From Acidobacteriota bacterium (lineage in GTDB: Bacteria > Acidobacteriota > Vicinamibacteria > Fen-336), in assembly GCA_016199625.1 (NCBI GenBank), contig JACQGI010000037.1:1-38256 (forward strand): DNA of 38,256 bases, read 5' to 3'. Of the stretch, positions 23,058 to 30,502 are shown in pieces. The number at the start of each line of letters is the position of its first letter. Positions within the stretch are counted from its first letter, which is position 1. Position numbers and translations under genes: made by a program. The notes beneath the pieces are model-generated. The model worked only from the letters and a program-made list of their open reading frames with translations. It was not told where the DNA came from and made no database searches.

Positions 23058-24734
23058 TCAGACCTCCATCACCACGGGGATGACCATGGGCCGTCTCTGG
23101 GTGCGCTTGCGGAAGAAGCGCCGCAGCTCCATCCGCACACGCTCCCGGGTCAACGACGGGTCGTCGCGCTCCTCTGCGGGGCGCGCGCCGACCGCGTCGA
23201 CGAGCAGGCGGCCCGCCTCCTCCATGAGCGCGGCGCGCTCCGCCTCGTCCACGAAGCCGCGCGTGACGATCTCGGGGGCGGACTGCACTCGACCGGTCTG
23301 CTTGTCGAGGACGATGATGGGAACCACGATCCCGTCGGCCGAGAGGTGGCGGCGGTCGCGGATCACGACGTCCCCCAGCTCCTCGACCCCCGTGCGGTCG
23401 AGAAGCACCCGGCCGGCCGGGAGGCGGCCTTCTTTGCGCGCCCCTTGGGGCCCGAAGGAGAGGACCTCGCCGTCCTCCGCCACGAGGACCCGGTCGGGGG
23501 CGAGACCGGCCTCGGCGGCGAGGCGCTTGTGCTGGGCGAGCATGCGGTACTCCCCGTGGATGGGCACCAGGTATCGCGGCCGTACGCGGCGCAGGAGCTC
23601 CACGAGGTCCTCGCGGCTGCCGTGTCCCGACACGTGGACCCGGGCCGTCCCGGGGTGGACCACGTCGCAGCCGCGCCGGTAGAGGTTGCTGATCAGCCGC
23701 GACACGACGCGCTCGTTGCCTGGGATCGCCCGGGCCGACAGCACCACGGTGTCCCCGGGACCCACCGAGACGTCCTTGTGCTCGTCGACGCTGATCATCG
23801 AGAGGGCCGAGAAGGGCTCGCCCTGGCTGCCCGACACGAAGAGGACGACGCTCGACGGGAGCAGCTCCTGGACCGAGCTCGAGGCGAGGAGCGACGAGGC
23901 AGGGATCCGCAGGAGCCCCAGGTCGAGGGCCACGTCGGCGTTGTCGGACATCCGGCGGCCCACGAAGGCCACCATCCGCCCCTGGCGGCGCGCCAGGTCG
24001 GCCACGCGCTGCATCCGGGGGATCGCGGTGGCGAAGCACGAGACGAGGACCCGGCCCCGGGTGCGCCGGAAGACCTCCTCGAAGGCCGGGAGGACCTCGT
24101 CCTCTCCCGGCGTGAGCCCGGCGACCTCGACGTTGGTGCTGTCGGAGAGGAGCGCCAGGACGCCGCGGTCGCCCCACGCCGCGAGGGCGTCGACGTCGGT
24201 GCGCTCGTCGGGCGGCGCCGTCGGGTCGATCTTGAAGTCGCCGCTGGCGACGACGACGCCTGCGGGCGTCTCGATGGCGAGGGCGAGGCTGTCGCGGACG
24301 CTGTGGGCGACGCGGATCGGATGGACGCGGAAGGGGCCGATCGCCACGGGCTCGCCGGGGGTGAGGAGCCGCAGGTCGGTCGCAACGCCACGCTCGCGCA
24401 GCCGCTTGCGGCAGAAGCCGAGGGTGAGCGCGCTGCCATAGACCGGAGCCGGAGCGGCCTGAAGGGCGAACGGGAGCGCGCCGATGTGGTCCTCGTGTCC
24501 GTGGGTCAGCAGGATGCCCCGCAGCGACTCCGGGTCAGCGGAGAGCAACTCGAAGTCGGGAACGATCGAATCCACTCCGGGCATCTCCGCGCTGGGGAAC
24601 ATGGCGCCGGCGTCGACGAGCAGCCGCTCGCCCGCCCAATCGAGGACGAGAGCGTTCAATCCGAACTCCCCGAGCCCGCCGAGCGGGATCAGGCGCAGGG
24701 GCTGGTCGCTCGTCGCACCGCTCTGTGCCGCCAA
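23058..24734 (-). CDS. rnj: Ribonuclease J (metallo-beta-lactamase/beta-CASP)
   Basis: The ~558-residue product starts with PLRLIPLGGLGEFGLNALVL and has the zinc motif HGHEDH (H78-H83). Further metal ligands lie in VAHSVRDS and SGDFKID, and the beta-CASP region in SGSQGEP, HVSGHGSREDL and PIHGEYRML. RNase J combines endo- and 5'-3' exoribonuclease activity in mRNA decay and rRNA maturation. The frame opens at TTG 24827, but that codon lies inside a leader stem. TTG 24734, with GGGGGAG 11 nt upstream, gives the usual family N-terminus; I choose 24734 with moderate certainty. The gene leads the rnj-ftsK-amidase-small protein operon. Confidence 0.93.
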   Translation of the reverse strand: MAAQSGATSDQPLRLIPLGGLGEFGLNALVLDWAGERLLVDAGAMFPSAEMPGVDSIVPDFELLSADPESLRGILLTHGHEDHIGALPFALQAAPAPVYGSALTLGFCRKRLRERGVATDLRLLTPGEPVAIGPFRVHPIRVAHSVRDSLALAIETPAGVVVASGDFKIDPTAPPDERTDVDALAAWGDRGVLALLSDSTNVEVAGLTPGEDEVLPAFEEVFRRTRGRVLVSCFATAIPRMQRVADLARRQGRMVAFVGRRMSDNADVALDLGLLRIPASSLLASSSVQELLPSSVVLFVSGSQGEPFSALSMISVDEHKDVSVGPGDTVVLSARAIPGNERVVSRLISNLYRRGCDVVHPGTARVHVSGHGSREDLVELLRRVRPRYLVPIHGEYRMLAQHKRLAAEAGLAPDRVLVAEDGEVLSFGPQGARKEGRLPAGRVLLDRTGVEELGDVVIRDRRHLSADGIVVPIIVLDKQTGRVQSAPEIVTRGFVDEAERAALMEEAGRLLVDAVGARPAEERDDPSLTRERVRMELRRFFRKRTQRRPMVIPVVMEV

Positions 24735-24892
24735 GAGAGACTCGACTCCCCCGAAGCGAGCCCGCCTGCGGACACGCTTCCCATGGGGTGTTGCCCGGAG
24801 GACCTCCGTTCTCTGGAGGCCCCACAACCGATTGCGTCGCGTCTCACGCCAGGCACGCGATGTGGGGCAACAACCTCAAGTTTTCCTTGAAG
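24735..24892 (-). promoter_or_regulatory. Structured 5' leader of rnj
   Basis: The predicted transcript starts near 24888 and runs ~150 nt to the preferred start. Three stems are visible: TCAAG/CTTGA at the very 5' end (24876-24890), a perfect 8-bp GCCCCACA/TGTGGGGC pair (24861-24868 with 24819-24826), and a short CCTCC/GGAGG hairpin just downstream. TTG 24827 sits in the second stem. No known riboswitch is recognised. This leader, the promoter and the hairpin at 24940-24988 together fill the 317-bp gap between rnj and rsmA. Confidence 0.45.
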
Positions 24893-24894
24893 TT

Positions 24895-24923
24895 AGCATA
24901 GCTATCTCGTCGGGCCATTGCAA
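24895..24923 (-). promoter_or_regulatory. Predicted rnj promoter with a small palindrome over the -10
   Basis: Minus-strand TTGCAA (24923-24918), 17 bp and TATGCT (24900-24895) lie in the only AT-rich island of this region. TAGCATAGCTA (24894-24904), a dyad with 4-bp arms, covers the -10. Confidence 0.6.
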
Positions 24924-24939
24924 GGGGGAAGATGAGGGT

Positions 24940-24988
24940 CCAGGGGGACGAGGAGCCGGGTCCGTGTCCGGCCCCGCAGTCCCCCTGG
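24940..24988 (-). terminator. Hairpin downstream of rsmA
   Basis: CCAGGGGGAC (24940-24949) and GTCCCCCTGG (24979-24988) are perfect 10-bp complements, with an inner GCCGG/CCGGC stem. The element lies 64 bp after the rsmA stop and just upstream of the rnj promoter. No U-tract follows, so it may be a Rho-independent terminator of the GC-rich type or an RNA 3'-end stabiliser. Confidence 0.5.
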
Positions 24989-25051
24989 CGCACACGGGGG
25001 CCCGCGAAGCGGGGCGACGCGTGGCCCGCAAGGGCGCCCGCCCCGAGCCGT

Positions 25052-25813
25052 CTACGCTCCGCCCTCGGCCGCGGCGAGACGGGCGAACTCGACGACCGAG
25101 AGGGTCTCGGCGCGACGCGCGCCGTCGATGCCGAGCTCCGGGAGCCGGCGGGCCAGGCCGGGCGCCGCCTCGCGCAGGTTGTTCTCCAGGGTCCGGCGAC
25201 GACGCGCGAACGCCGCCTGGAGCAGACGCTCGAAGCCGGCGGGATCTTCGACCTCGGCCCGTGGGTGCGGGAGGAAGCGCACGCGGAGGACGGCCGACGA
25301 GACGCGGGGCGGGGGCCGGAACGAACCCGGCCCGAAGCGCAGGGGGATCGTGACGTCGGCCCAGAGGGCGTAGAGCACCGAGAGGATCCCGTACTCCTTG
25401 GAGCCGGGCGGCGAGGCGACCCGTCGCGCGACCTCGTCCTGGACCATCACGTGGAGGTCCCGGGCCCGGCCGTGGAGGTCCAGGAGGCGGCGCAGCAGCG
25501 GGCTCGAGACGTAGTAGGGGAGGTTGCCGACGACCCGGCCCCCGGCGGGCAGGAGGCCCGCGAGGTCGACGGCCAGGGCGTCTCCCCGGTGGATCCGGAC
25601 GTTTGCGGGTGCGCGTCGCTCCAGGTCGTCGGCGAGGCGCGCGTCGAGCTCCACCGCGACGACCCGTCGCGCCCGGCCGGCGAGCGGAAGGGTCAGCGCT
25701 CCGGCACCCGGCCCGATCTCGAGGAAGTCCTCGTCCGGACGCGGGAGGATCGCCCGGAGCAGCCGCTCGACGGCCGCGGGGCGAAGGAAGTGCTGACCGA
25801 GCGGGCGGCCCAC
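25052..25813 (-). CDS. rsmA: 16S rRNA (adenine(1518/1519)-N6)-dimethyltransferase
   Basis: The 253-residue protein has the KsgA/RsmA motifs in order: GQHFL near the N-terminus, the SAM loop EIGPGAGALT (~32-41), AVELD, the catalytic NLPYYVSSPLL (~97-107) and a C-terminal helical domain with RRRRTLENNL. It dimethylates two adenines in helix 45 of 16S rRNA during 30S maturation. The start is GTG 25813; no good ribosome site is visible, and a long hairpin (25822-25871) lies immediately upstream. Either translation re-initiates after the upstream gene or a separate transcript exists. Confidence 0.95.
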   Translation of the reverse strand: MGRPLGQHFLRPAAVERLLRAILPRPDEDFLEIGPGAGALTLPLAGRARRVVAVELDARLADDLERRAPANVRIHRGDALAVDLAGLLPAGGRVVGNLPYYVSSPLLRRLLDLHGRARDLHVMVQDEVARRVASPPGSKEYGILSVLYALWADVTIPLRFGPGSFRPPPRVSSAVLRVRFLPHPRAEVEDPAGFERLLQAAFARRRRTLENNLREAAPGLARRLPELGIDGARRAETLSVVEFARLAAAEGGA

Positions 25814-25821
25814 GATCAGGA

Positions 25822-25871
25822 TGCTGAAGGACGACTTCTTCCGGCCCGGCCCGAAGACGTGTCCTTCAGCA
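25822..25871 (-). terminator. Long hairpin between the secreted-protein gene and rsmA
   Basis: TGCTGAAGGAC (25822-25832) and GTCCTTCAGCA (25861-25871) are perfect 11-bp arms. Inside, TCTTC (25837-25841) pairs with GAAGA (25853-25857). It starts 17 bp after the stop of the secreted-protein gene and ends 8 bp before rsmA. There is no U-tract. Confidence 0.6.
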
Positions 25872-25888
25872 CCCCGTCGGCGAACACG

Positions 25889-27172
25889 CTACTGGCAGTT
25901 GCGCCGGTGGACGATCCCGGTGCCCGTGATCGGGCACTTGTTGTTTCCGGCCCCGCCGTCCACGAAGGCGGCCCCCGCCGGGCCGTAGTTGGCCGCCGTG
26001 TTGGGGCCGCCGTTCAGCAGGCTGAAGGTGATCGTGTCGTTCTGGCCGCCGCCGTTGACGTGGACGTCGAAGTTCGGGTTCGTCGAGGACGACGCCGCCT
26101 CGAGGAACACGTCCAGCTTGTCGTCAGAGGCCCCGGAGTCCAGCCACGCCCCGAGAGTGCCGCCGTCGATGCTGAAGCCGCCACCCGCCAGATCGACGGT
26201 GAGCTTGTCGTTGCCCGTGCCGCCGGTGAGGCGGACGTCGAGGAGGCCTCCCAGGGTGGTGGAGGCGCCGCCGCTCGTGCCGTTGCGGGTGAACGACAGG
26301 ATGTCGCTGCCGACTCCGCCCGCGACCTCGAAGCGCGCTTCGGCCGGGCCCGTGAGGTCGAAAGCTGCCAGGTCGACGGTGCCCGTGTACAGGTCGCTGC
26401 CGCCGCCGAGTTCGGCGGTGAACAGCATCCGCGCGGCGCCCGAGATCGTCCCGTTCAGGGAGCTCGTGACCCGCTCGACACCGCCTGCTCCCTCGACGTG
26501 GATCAGCAGCGTCGAGGCGTCCACAGTCTTGCCGGCCTGGAGGAAGTCGAAGGTGTTGCTGCCCACGCTCAGGACGGCGTCCACGTCGAGCACCGAGCCG
26601 CCGGTCACGTCGCCACCCAGGGTGAGGTCCACGTCGTCGTTTCCCGACGAGAGGTCGGCGCGGAACAGGAAGCTCGAAGCGTCGAGGCCGGGCGTCGTGA
26701 GGTTCACCCGGTCGTACTGCAGATAGCCCACCACCTCCATCTGGAGACGCGAGCCGGCCTGCAGGACGGCGCCTCCGGCCGTGGTGAGGTGCACGTTGTT
26801 CGTCCCGGGGCCGAGGACCAGCTGGACGCTCCGGGAGATCGCCGACCAGTTCGAGGGGACGTTGAACGTGATCGTGTCCGCCCCGCCGAGCTGGACGTCG
26901 TAGACGTGGAAGTCGCCGGAGAAGACCTGGGCGTTCAGGTCGCTCGCGTCGGCGAAGTCGCCGTCGCCGTTGCAGTCGAGGGTGACCGTCGTCTCGGTCG
27001 GGCCCGAGACCACGACGAGGGTGTTCTTCCCCGTGCCGGCCTTGAACAGCATGTCCTGCCGGCCGTCGCCGTCGAAGTCGCCCGTGGTGAGGCAGCCCGC
27101 CGCGGCGGGGTGGGAGAGCGCCAGGGCGCCCAGGAGGGTCAGGGTCAGCGTCAGGCTCGTGTTCCGGTTCAT
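25889..27172 (-). CDS. Secreted repeat-rich protein with N-terminal DxDGDG motif, paralogue 1 of an unrecognised family
   Basis: The 427-residue protein has a clear signal peptide (LTLTLTLLGALALSHPAAA, cut before GC). Near the N-terminus are GDFDGDGRQD, a Ca-binding/FG-GAP-like loop, and LDCNGDGDFADASDL. The rest is Gly/Asp/Thr-rich beta structure with recurring GGxGxD units (GGVGSDIL, GGTGNDKL, GGGQNDTI), reminiscent of haemolysin-type or beta-helix folds but irregular. The C-terminus carries a Cys pair (KCPITGTGIVHRRNC). The next gene upstream encodes a protein of exactly the same length and layout. ATG 27172 is chosen because GAGG lies 9 nt upstream; ATG 27178 is only 3 nt from it. Function unknown; extracellular or surface location is likely. 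Confidence 0.75.
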   Translation of the reverse strand: MNRNTSLTLTLTLLGALALSHPAAAGCLTTGDFDGDGRQDMLFKAGTGKNTLVVVSGPTETTVTLDCNGDGDFADASDLNAQVFSGDFHVYDVQLGGADTITFNVPSNWSAISRSVQLVLGPGTNNVHLTTAGGAVLQAGSRLQMEVVGYLQYDRVNLTTPGLDASSFLFRADLSSGNDDVDLTLGGDVTGGSVLDVDAVLSVGSNTFDFLQAGKTVDASTLLIHVEGAGGVERVTSSLNGTISGAARMLFTAELGGGSDLYTGTVDLAAFDLTGPAEARFEVAGGVGSDILSFTRNGTSGGASTTLGGLLDVRLTGGTGNDKLTVDLAGGGFSIDGGTLGAWLDSGASDDKLDVFLEAASSSTNPNFDVHVNGGGQNDTITFSLLNGGPNTAANYGPAGAAFVDGGAGNNKCPITGTGIVHRRNCQ

Positions 27173-27204
27173 GGGCATCGACCTCGAATGATCCTCGGCG
27201 CGCA

Positions 27205-28488
27205 TCAGAGGATGGGCTCGCAGTTGACCGTCTCGTGGACGCCGTCCCCGAAGGCCACGCACACGTCTCTCTCCGAGGCGCCGTCGAGCAACGCGCTCCC
27301 GCCGGCCGCGTAGCTCAGGGCGCCCGAGGGGTCGAAGACGGCCGAATACACGAGGTCGTCGCCCCTGCCGCCCTGGACGGCGAAGTCCAGGACGTTGGCC
27401 GAGGACGCGTCCGCCAGGAAAGCCGAGAGCACCGCGTCGGGTTGGACACCGCCGTGGGCGCGGAGACGGCACGTGCCCGTGCCCGTCATGCCGTACCAGT
27501 CGAAGTTCACCGTGTCGACGCCCGGCCCGCCCCGCAGGACGACCTCGACGAGACCGTCGACGGTCGAGGGCCCGCCGCTCGTGGTGCCGTGCACCACGAG
27601 ATCGTCGTCGCCGACGCCGCCGCTGGCCCGGAGGCGCACCTCGCCTCCCGCCGCGACACCGAAGCCGGTCTGGTCGAAGGTCGCCTCGATGCGGTCGGCC
27701 CCGGTGCGAAGGTTCCATCCCGTGAGGACCCGGGCCGAGCCGCCGACCGCCCCGCCCAGCGTGACCGACGCGTCGTCGAAGGAGGCCGCGACGTCTCCGC
27801 CCTCGACGTTCGACCGCAGGGTCGTCGTGCCCGCCAGGGCGCCGCCGATCTCGAGGTTCATGACGTTCAGGCCCAGGCCGAGGCCCAGGTCCAGCTCGAC
27901 GTGGGCGTTCGTCGCGGAGGGGGTCTTGATGCTGACGACGTCGGGCCCCGCCGACAGGTCTCCGCGGAGGACGAGGACCGAGCTGTCCACGGTTCCCGCC
28001 GCGTAGTCGAAGGTCAGCGTGTCCGCGTGGGAGGCTCCGGTGACGTCCAGCACGAAGGTGGAGTTCGACTCGATGGCGAACCCCGGGTTGGTGAACGTGA
28101 GGGTGTTGCCGTAGGGGCCGAGGGTCAGGATGAAGCCGCGGTGCACGCCGGTGAGGTTGGCGGCCTGGGTGTAGGTGATCGTGTCGCGGCCGCCCAGGCT
28201 GACGATCAGGGTCTCGACGCCCGCGAAGGGAACGGAGTCCAACTCGCCCGCGTCGGTGAAGTCCGAGTCGGTGTTGCAGTTGAGCGACACCACGACGTCG
28301 GTGCCGTTGTCGATCAGCGTCAGGGTCTGGGCCGCCGTCGTGCCCAGGATCTTGAGGTCGGGGCTGCCGTTGCCGTCCAGGTCCGCCGACGTCACGCCGC
28401 AGGCCGCGGCGCTGCTCCGGGGCCCGCCCAGGACCGCCGCGATCGCCCCCGCCGCCAGGAGGAGCCCCCGTCGTCCATTCCTAGTCAT
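27205..28488 (-). CDS. Secreted repeat-rich protein with N-terminal DxDGNG motif, paralogue 2
   Basis: The 427-residue protein has an N-terminal signal (TRNGRRGLLLAAGAIAAVLGGPRSSAAA). ADLDGNGSPD and LNCNTDSDFTDAGEL follow, at the same positions as in the downstream paralogue, as do SLGGRDTIT and LGPYGNTLTF. The C-terminal half repeats GGVGDDDL, GGPGVDTV and GGRGDDLV, and the end has a Cys pair (DVCVAFGDGVHETVNC). Overall identity to the neighbour looks low (roughly 30 % by eye), so the duplication is old or the sequences diverge fast. ATG 28488 is taken as start (AGGAGAGG upstream); a GTG at 28500 is in frame. A promoter at 28570-28542 probably drives both genes, which are 32 bp apart. Confidence 0.75.
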   Translation of the reverse strand: MTRNGRRGLLLAAGAIAAVLGGPRSSAAACGVTSADLDGNGSPDLKILGTTAAQTLTLIDNGTDVVVSLNCNTDSDFTDAGELDSVPFAGVETLIVSLGGRDTITYTQAANLTGVHRGFILTLGPYGNTLTFTNPGFAIESNSTFVLDVTGASHADTLTFDYAAGTVDSSVLVLRGDLSAGPDVVSIKTPSATNAHVELDLGLGLGLNVMNLEIGGALAGTTTLRSNVEGGDVAASFDDASVTLGGAVGGSARVLTGWNLRTGADRIEATFDQTGFGVAAGGEVRLRASGGVGDDDLVVHGTTSGGPSTVDGLVEVVLRGGPGVDTVNFDWYGMTGTGTCRLRAHGGVQPDAVLSAFLADASSANVLDFAVQGGRGDDLVYSAVFDPSGALSYAAGGSALLDGASERDVCVAFGDGVHETVNCEPIL

Positions 28489-28541
28489 CCTCGTCTTCAC
28501 CTCTCCTCTGCCGCCCCGCGGGGCCGGGCACAAAAGGGAAG

Positions 28542-28570
28542 AGTATCGCCGGCCCTTCGACGCGCGTCAA
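28542..28570 (-). promoter_or_regulatory. Predicted promoter of the secreted-paralogue pair
   Basis: Minus-strand TTGACG (28570-28565), a 17-bp spacer and GATACT (28547-28542). The ~47-nt leader contains the GCCCCGCGGGGC palindrome. It is divergent from the glgA promoter. Confidence 0.55.
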
Positions 28571-28615
28571 GCGGAGCGGCCGACCCGCTGGGGCTGTTCG
28601 CGCGCGGCGCCTCGG

Positions 28616-28644
28616 TTGACCCTCCCTGGTGCGGCTGATAGCCT
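28616..28644 (+). promoter_or_regulatory. Predicted glgA promoter
   Basis: TTGACC (28616-28621), a 17-bp spacer and TAGCCT (28639-28644) precede the glgA start by 25 nt. Confidence 0.55.
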
Positions 28645-28669
28645 CCACCGTCCTTCTCCGCGGAGGCGC

Positions 28670-30124
28670 TTGGCCCAGAGACTCCACATCGCGTTCGCGA
28701 CCTCCGAGCTGGTCCCGTACGTGAAGACCGGAGGCCTCGCGGACGTCTCGGCCGCGCTCCCGAAGGCCCTGACGAAGCTCGGCCACAAGGTGACGGTGTT
28801 CGTACCGCGGTACGGGGCGATCCCGTATCCGCCGGGGGAGTTCGTCGGCTCGGTCCACGTGCCCGTGGACGCCGTGCACCGGAGCGCCGGGTACTACGTC
28901 GCGCGGCCGGCGAAAGGGCTCCAGGTCGTCTTCGTGGAGCACCCGCCCTTCTTCGAGCGGCCCCAGCTCTACGGAGCGGGGAACCACGACTACGCGGACA
29001 ACCGGCTGCGCTTCGCGTTCTTCTCGCGGGCGGTCGTCGAGTACTTTCGCTCCCGCGGAGAGCGCCCCCACGTGTTCCACGCCCACGACTGGCAGACGGC
29101 CCTGCTGCCGGTGTACCTCAAGGCCTTCTACTGGTCCGATCCGACCCTCCACCGTTGTCCCACCGTGTTCACGATCCACAATCTCGCCTACCAGGGCCAT
29201 TTCCCCGCGGACACCGTGGGGGTCCTGGGCTTGCCCTGGAACCTCGGGACCCGCGACGCCCTCGAGTACCACGGCGGCGTCAGCTACATGAAGGGCGGGA
29301 TCCTCTTCTCCGAAGGGCTCACCACGGTCTCGCCGCAGTACGCGCGGGAGATCCAGACGCCGGAGATGGGCTACGGTTTCGAGGGCATCCTGCGCTCGCG
29401 GTCGGCGGACCTCGAGGGGATCCTGAACGGCGTCGACTACGAGGACTGGGACCCGAAGACGGACCCGCACATCGCCCGCAACTACTCCGCCGAGGACCTC
29501 TCGGGCAAGGCGGAGTGCAAGGCCGACCTCCTGCGGGCTTTCGCCCTGCCCGTCGAGCCCGACATGCCCGTGGTGGGGATCATCTCGCGGCTCGTGCACC
29601 AGAAGGGCTTCGACGTCGTCGTGGGGTCGTGGTGGGACCTCCTCGAGCGGCCCCTCCGCATGGTAGTCCTCGGAACGGGGGAGCCCGACGTGCAGGACGG
29701 CTTCCGGCGCCTGGCGGAGCGCGCGCCCGACCGCTTCGCGGTGCGTTTCGCGTACGACAGCGCCCTGGCCCACAAGATCGAGGCGGGTGCCGACCTGTTC
29801 CTCATGCCGTCGCGATTCGAGCCCTGCGGGCTCACCCAGATGTACAGCCTCCGTTACGGCACCGTGCCCGTCGTGCGCTCGACGGGCGGGCTCGTGGACA
29901 CCGTCGAGCCCTACGATGCGAGGCGCGACCGGGGCACCGGCTTCCGCTTCGACCACGCCGACGGCACGGGCCTCGTCTGGGCGCTCGACGAGGCCCTCGC
30001 GGCGTACCGTGAGCGTGAAGCCTGGCAGAGGCTCGTGAAGCGGGGGATGGCGAAGGACTTCTCCTGGGAGCGCTCGGCCCGCGCTTACGTCGGCGCTTTC
30101 CGTCGCGCCATGGCGAAGGTGTAG
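28670..30124 (+). CDS. glgA: Glycogen (starch) synthase, ADP-glucose type
   Basis: The 484-residue GT5 enzyme has FATSELVPYVKTGGLADV at its N-terminus (K19-T-G-G-L binds ADP-glucose), HAHDWQTALLP, TIHNLAYQG and NGVDYEDWDP. The C-terminal acceptor/catalytic block SRFEPCGLTQMYSLRYGTVPVVRSTGGLVDTV is intact. Length is normal. It elongates alpha-1,4-glucan from ADP-glucose in the cytosol. The start is TTG 28670 with GGAGG at 28662-28666, a rather short 3-nt spacing; no other start in this frame leaves the N-terminal strand intact. No glgB, glgC or glgP is in view. Confidence 0.96.
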   Translation: MAQRLHIAFATSELVPYVKTGGLADVSAALPKALTKLGHKVTVFVPRYGAIPYPPGEFVGSVHVPVDAVHRSAGYYVARPAKGLQVVFVEHPPFFERPQLYGAGNHDYADNRLRFAFFSRAVVEYFRSRGERPHVFHAHDWQTALLPVYLKAFYWSDPTLHRCPTVFTIHNLAYQGHFPADTVGVLGLPWNLGTRDALEYHGGVSYMKGGILFSEGLTTVSPQYAREIQTPEMGYGFEGILRSRSADLEGILNGVDYEDWDPKTDPHIARNYSAEDLSGKAECKADLLRAFALPVEPDMPVVGIISRLVHQKGFDVVVGSWWDLLERPLRMVVLGTGEPDVQDGFRRLAERAPDRFAVRFAYDSALAHKIEAGADLFLMPSRFEPCGLTQMYSLRYGTVPVVRSTGGLVDTVEPYDARRDRGTGFRFDHADGTGLVWALDEALAAYREREAWQRLVKRGMAKDFSWERSARAYVGAFRRAMAKV

Positions 30125-30175
30125 GGGCCGGGGGTCGGCGGCGAAGCGCTATACTCGGCGCGGGAGGGGCACGGC

Positions 30176-30502
30176 ATGGCCGAGAGCCTGGAGACGTTCA
30201 CGGACCAGAACTGGGAGAAGGACGTCCTGGGCTCGGCTCGGCCGGTCCTGGTGGACTTCTGGGCCGAGTGGTGCCAGCCGTGCAAGGCCCTGGTGCCCAC
30301 CCTCGAGGACGTGGCACGGCGGTTCGCCGGGCGGCTCCGCGTGGGCAAGATGAACGTCGAGGAGAACGAGCACGTCCCCGGCCGCTACAACATCCGCACC
30401 CTCCCCACGCTCCTCCTCCTCAAGGGCGGGGCGGTGGTCGAACAGCGGACCGGCCTCGTGTCCCGCGAGAGCCTCTTGAAGCTCCTCGAGCCTCAGGTCT
30501 AG
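30176..30502 (+). CDS. Thioredoxin with WCQPC active site
   Basis: The 108-residue protein is a complete thioredoxin fold: VLVDFWAEWCQPCKALVPTLED with the redox pair at about residues 36 and 39, the cis-Pro in RTLPTLLLLKGG and a final helix. It reduces or isomerises disulfides in the cytosol. Gln replaces the Gly of the usual WCGPC, which should shift its redox potential and partner choice. ATG 30176 has a strong GGGAGGGG site (30162-30169), and TATACT at 30150-30155 is a likely -10. The stop codon overlaps that of the convergent ATPase gene inside a single CTAG. Confidence 0.93.
   Translation: MAESLETFTDQNWEKDVLGSARPVLVDFWAEWCQPCKALVPTLEDVARRFAGRLRVGKMNVEENEHVPGRYNIRTLPTLLLLKGGAVVEQRTGLVSRESLLKLLEPQV

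Noticed and set aside
23050-24177. N-terminal extension of the ftsK frame
   Set aside because: The extra residues are an out-of-frame reading of rnj; the membrane domain begins right at ATG 23049.
28175-28669. N-terminal extension of the glgA frame
   Set aside because: It overlaps the promoter region and the start of the divergent secreted-protein gene; the GT5 fold starts at TTG 28670.
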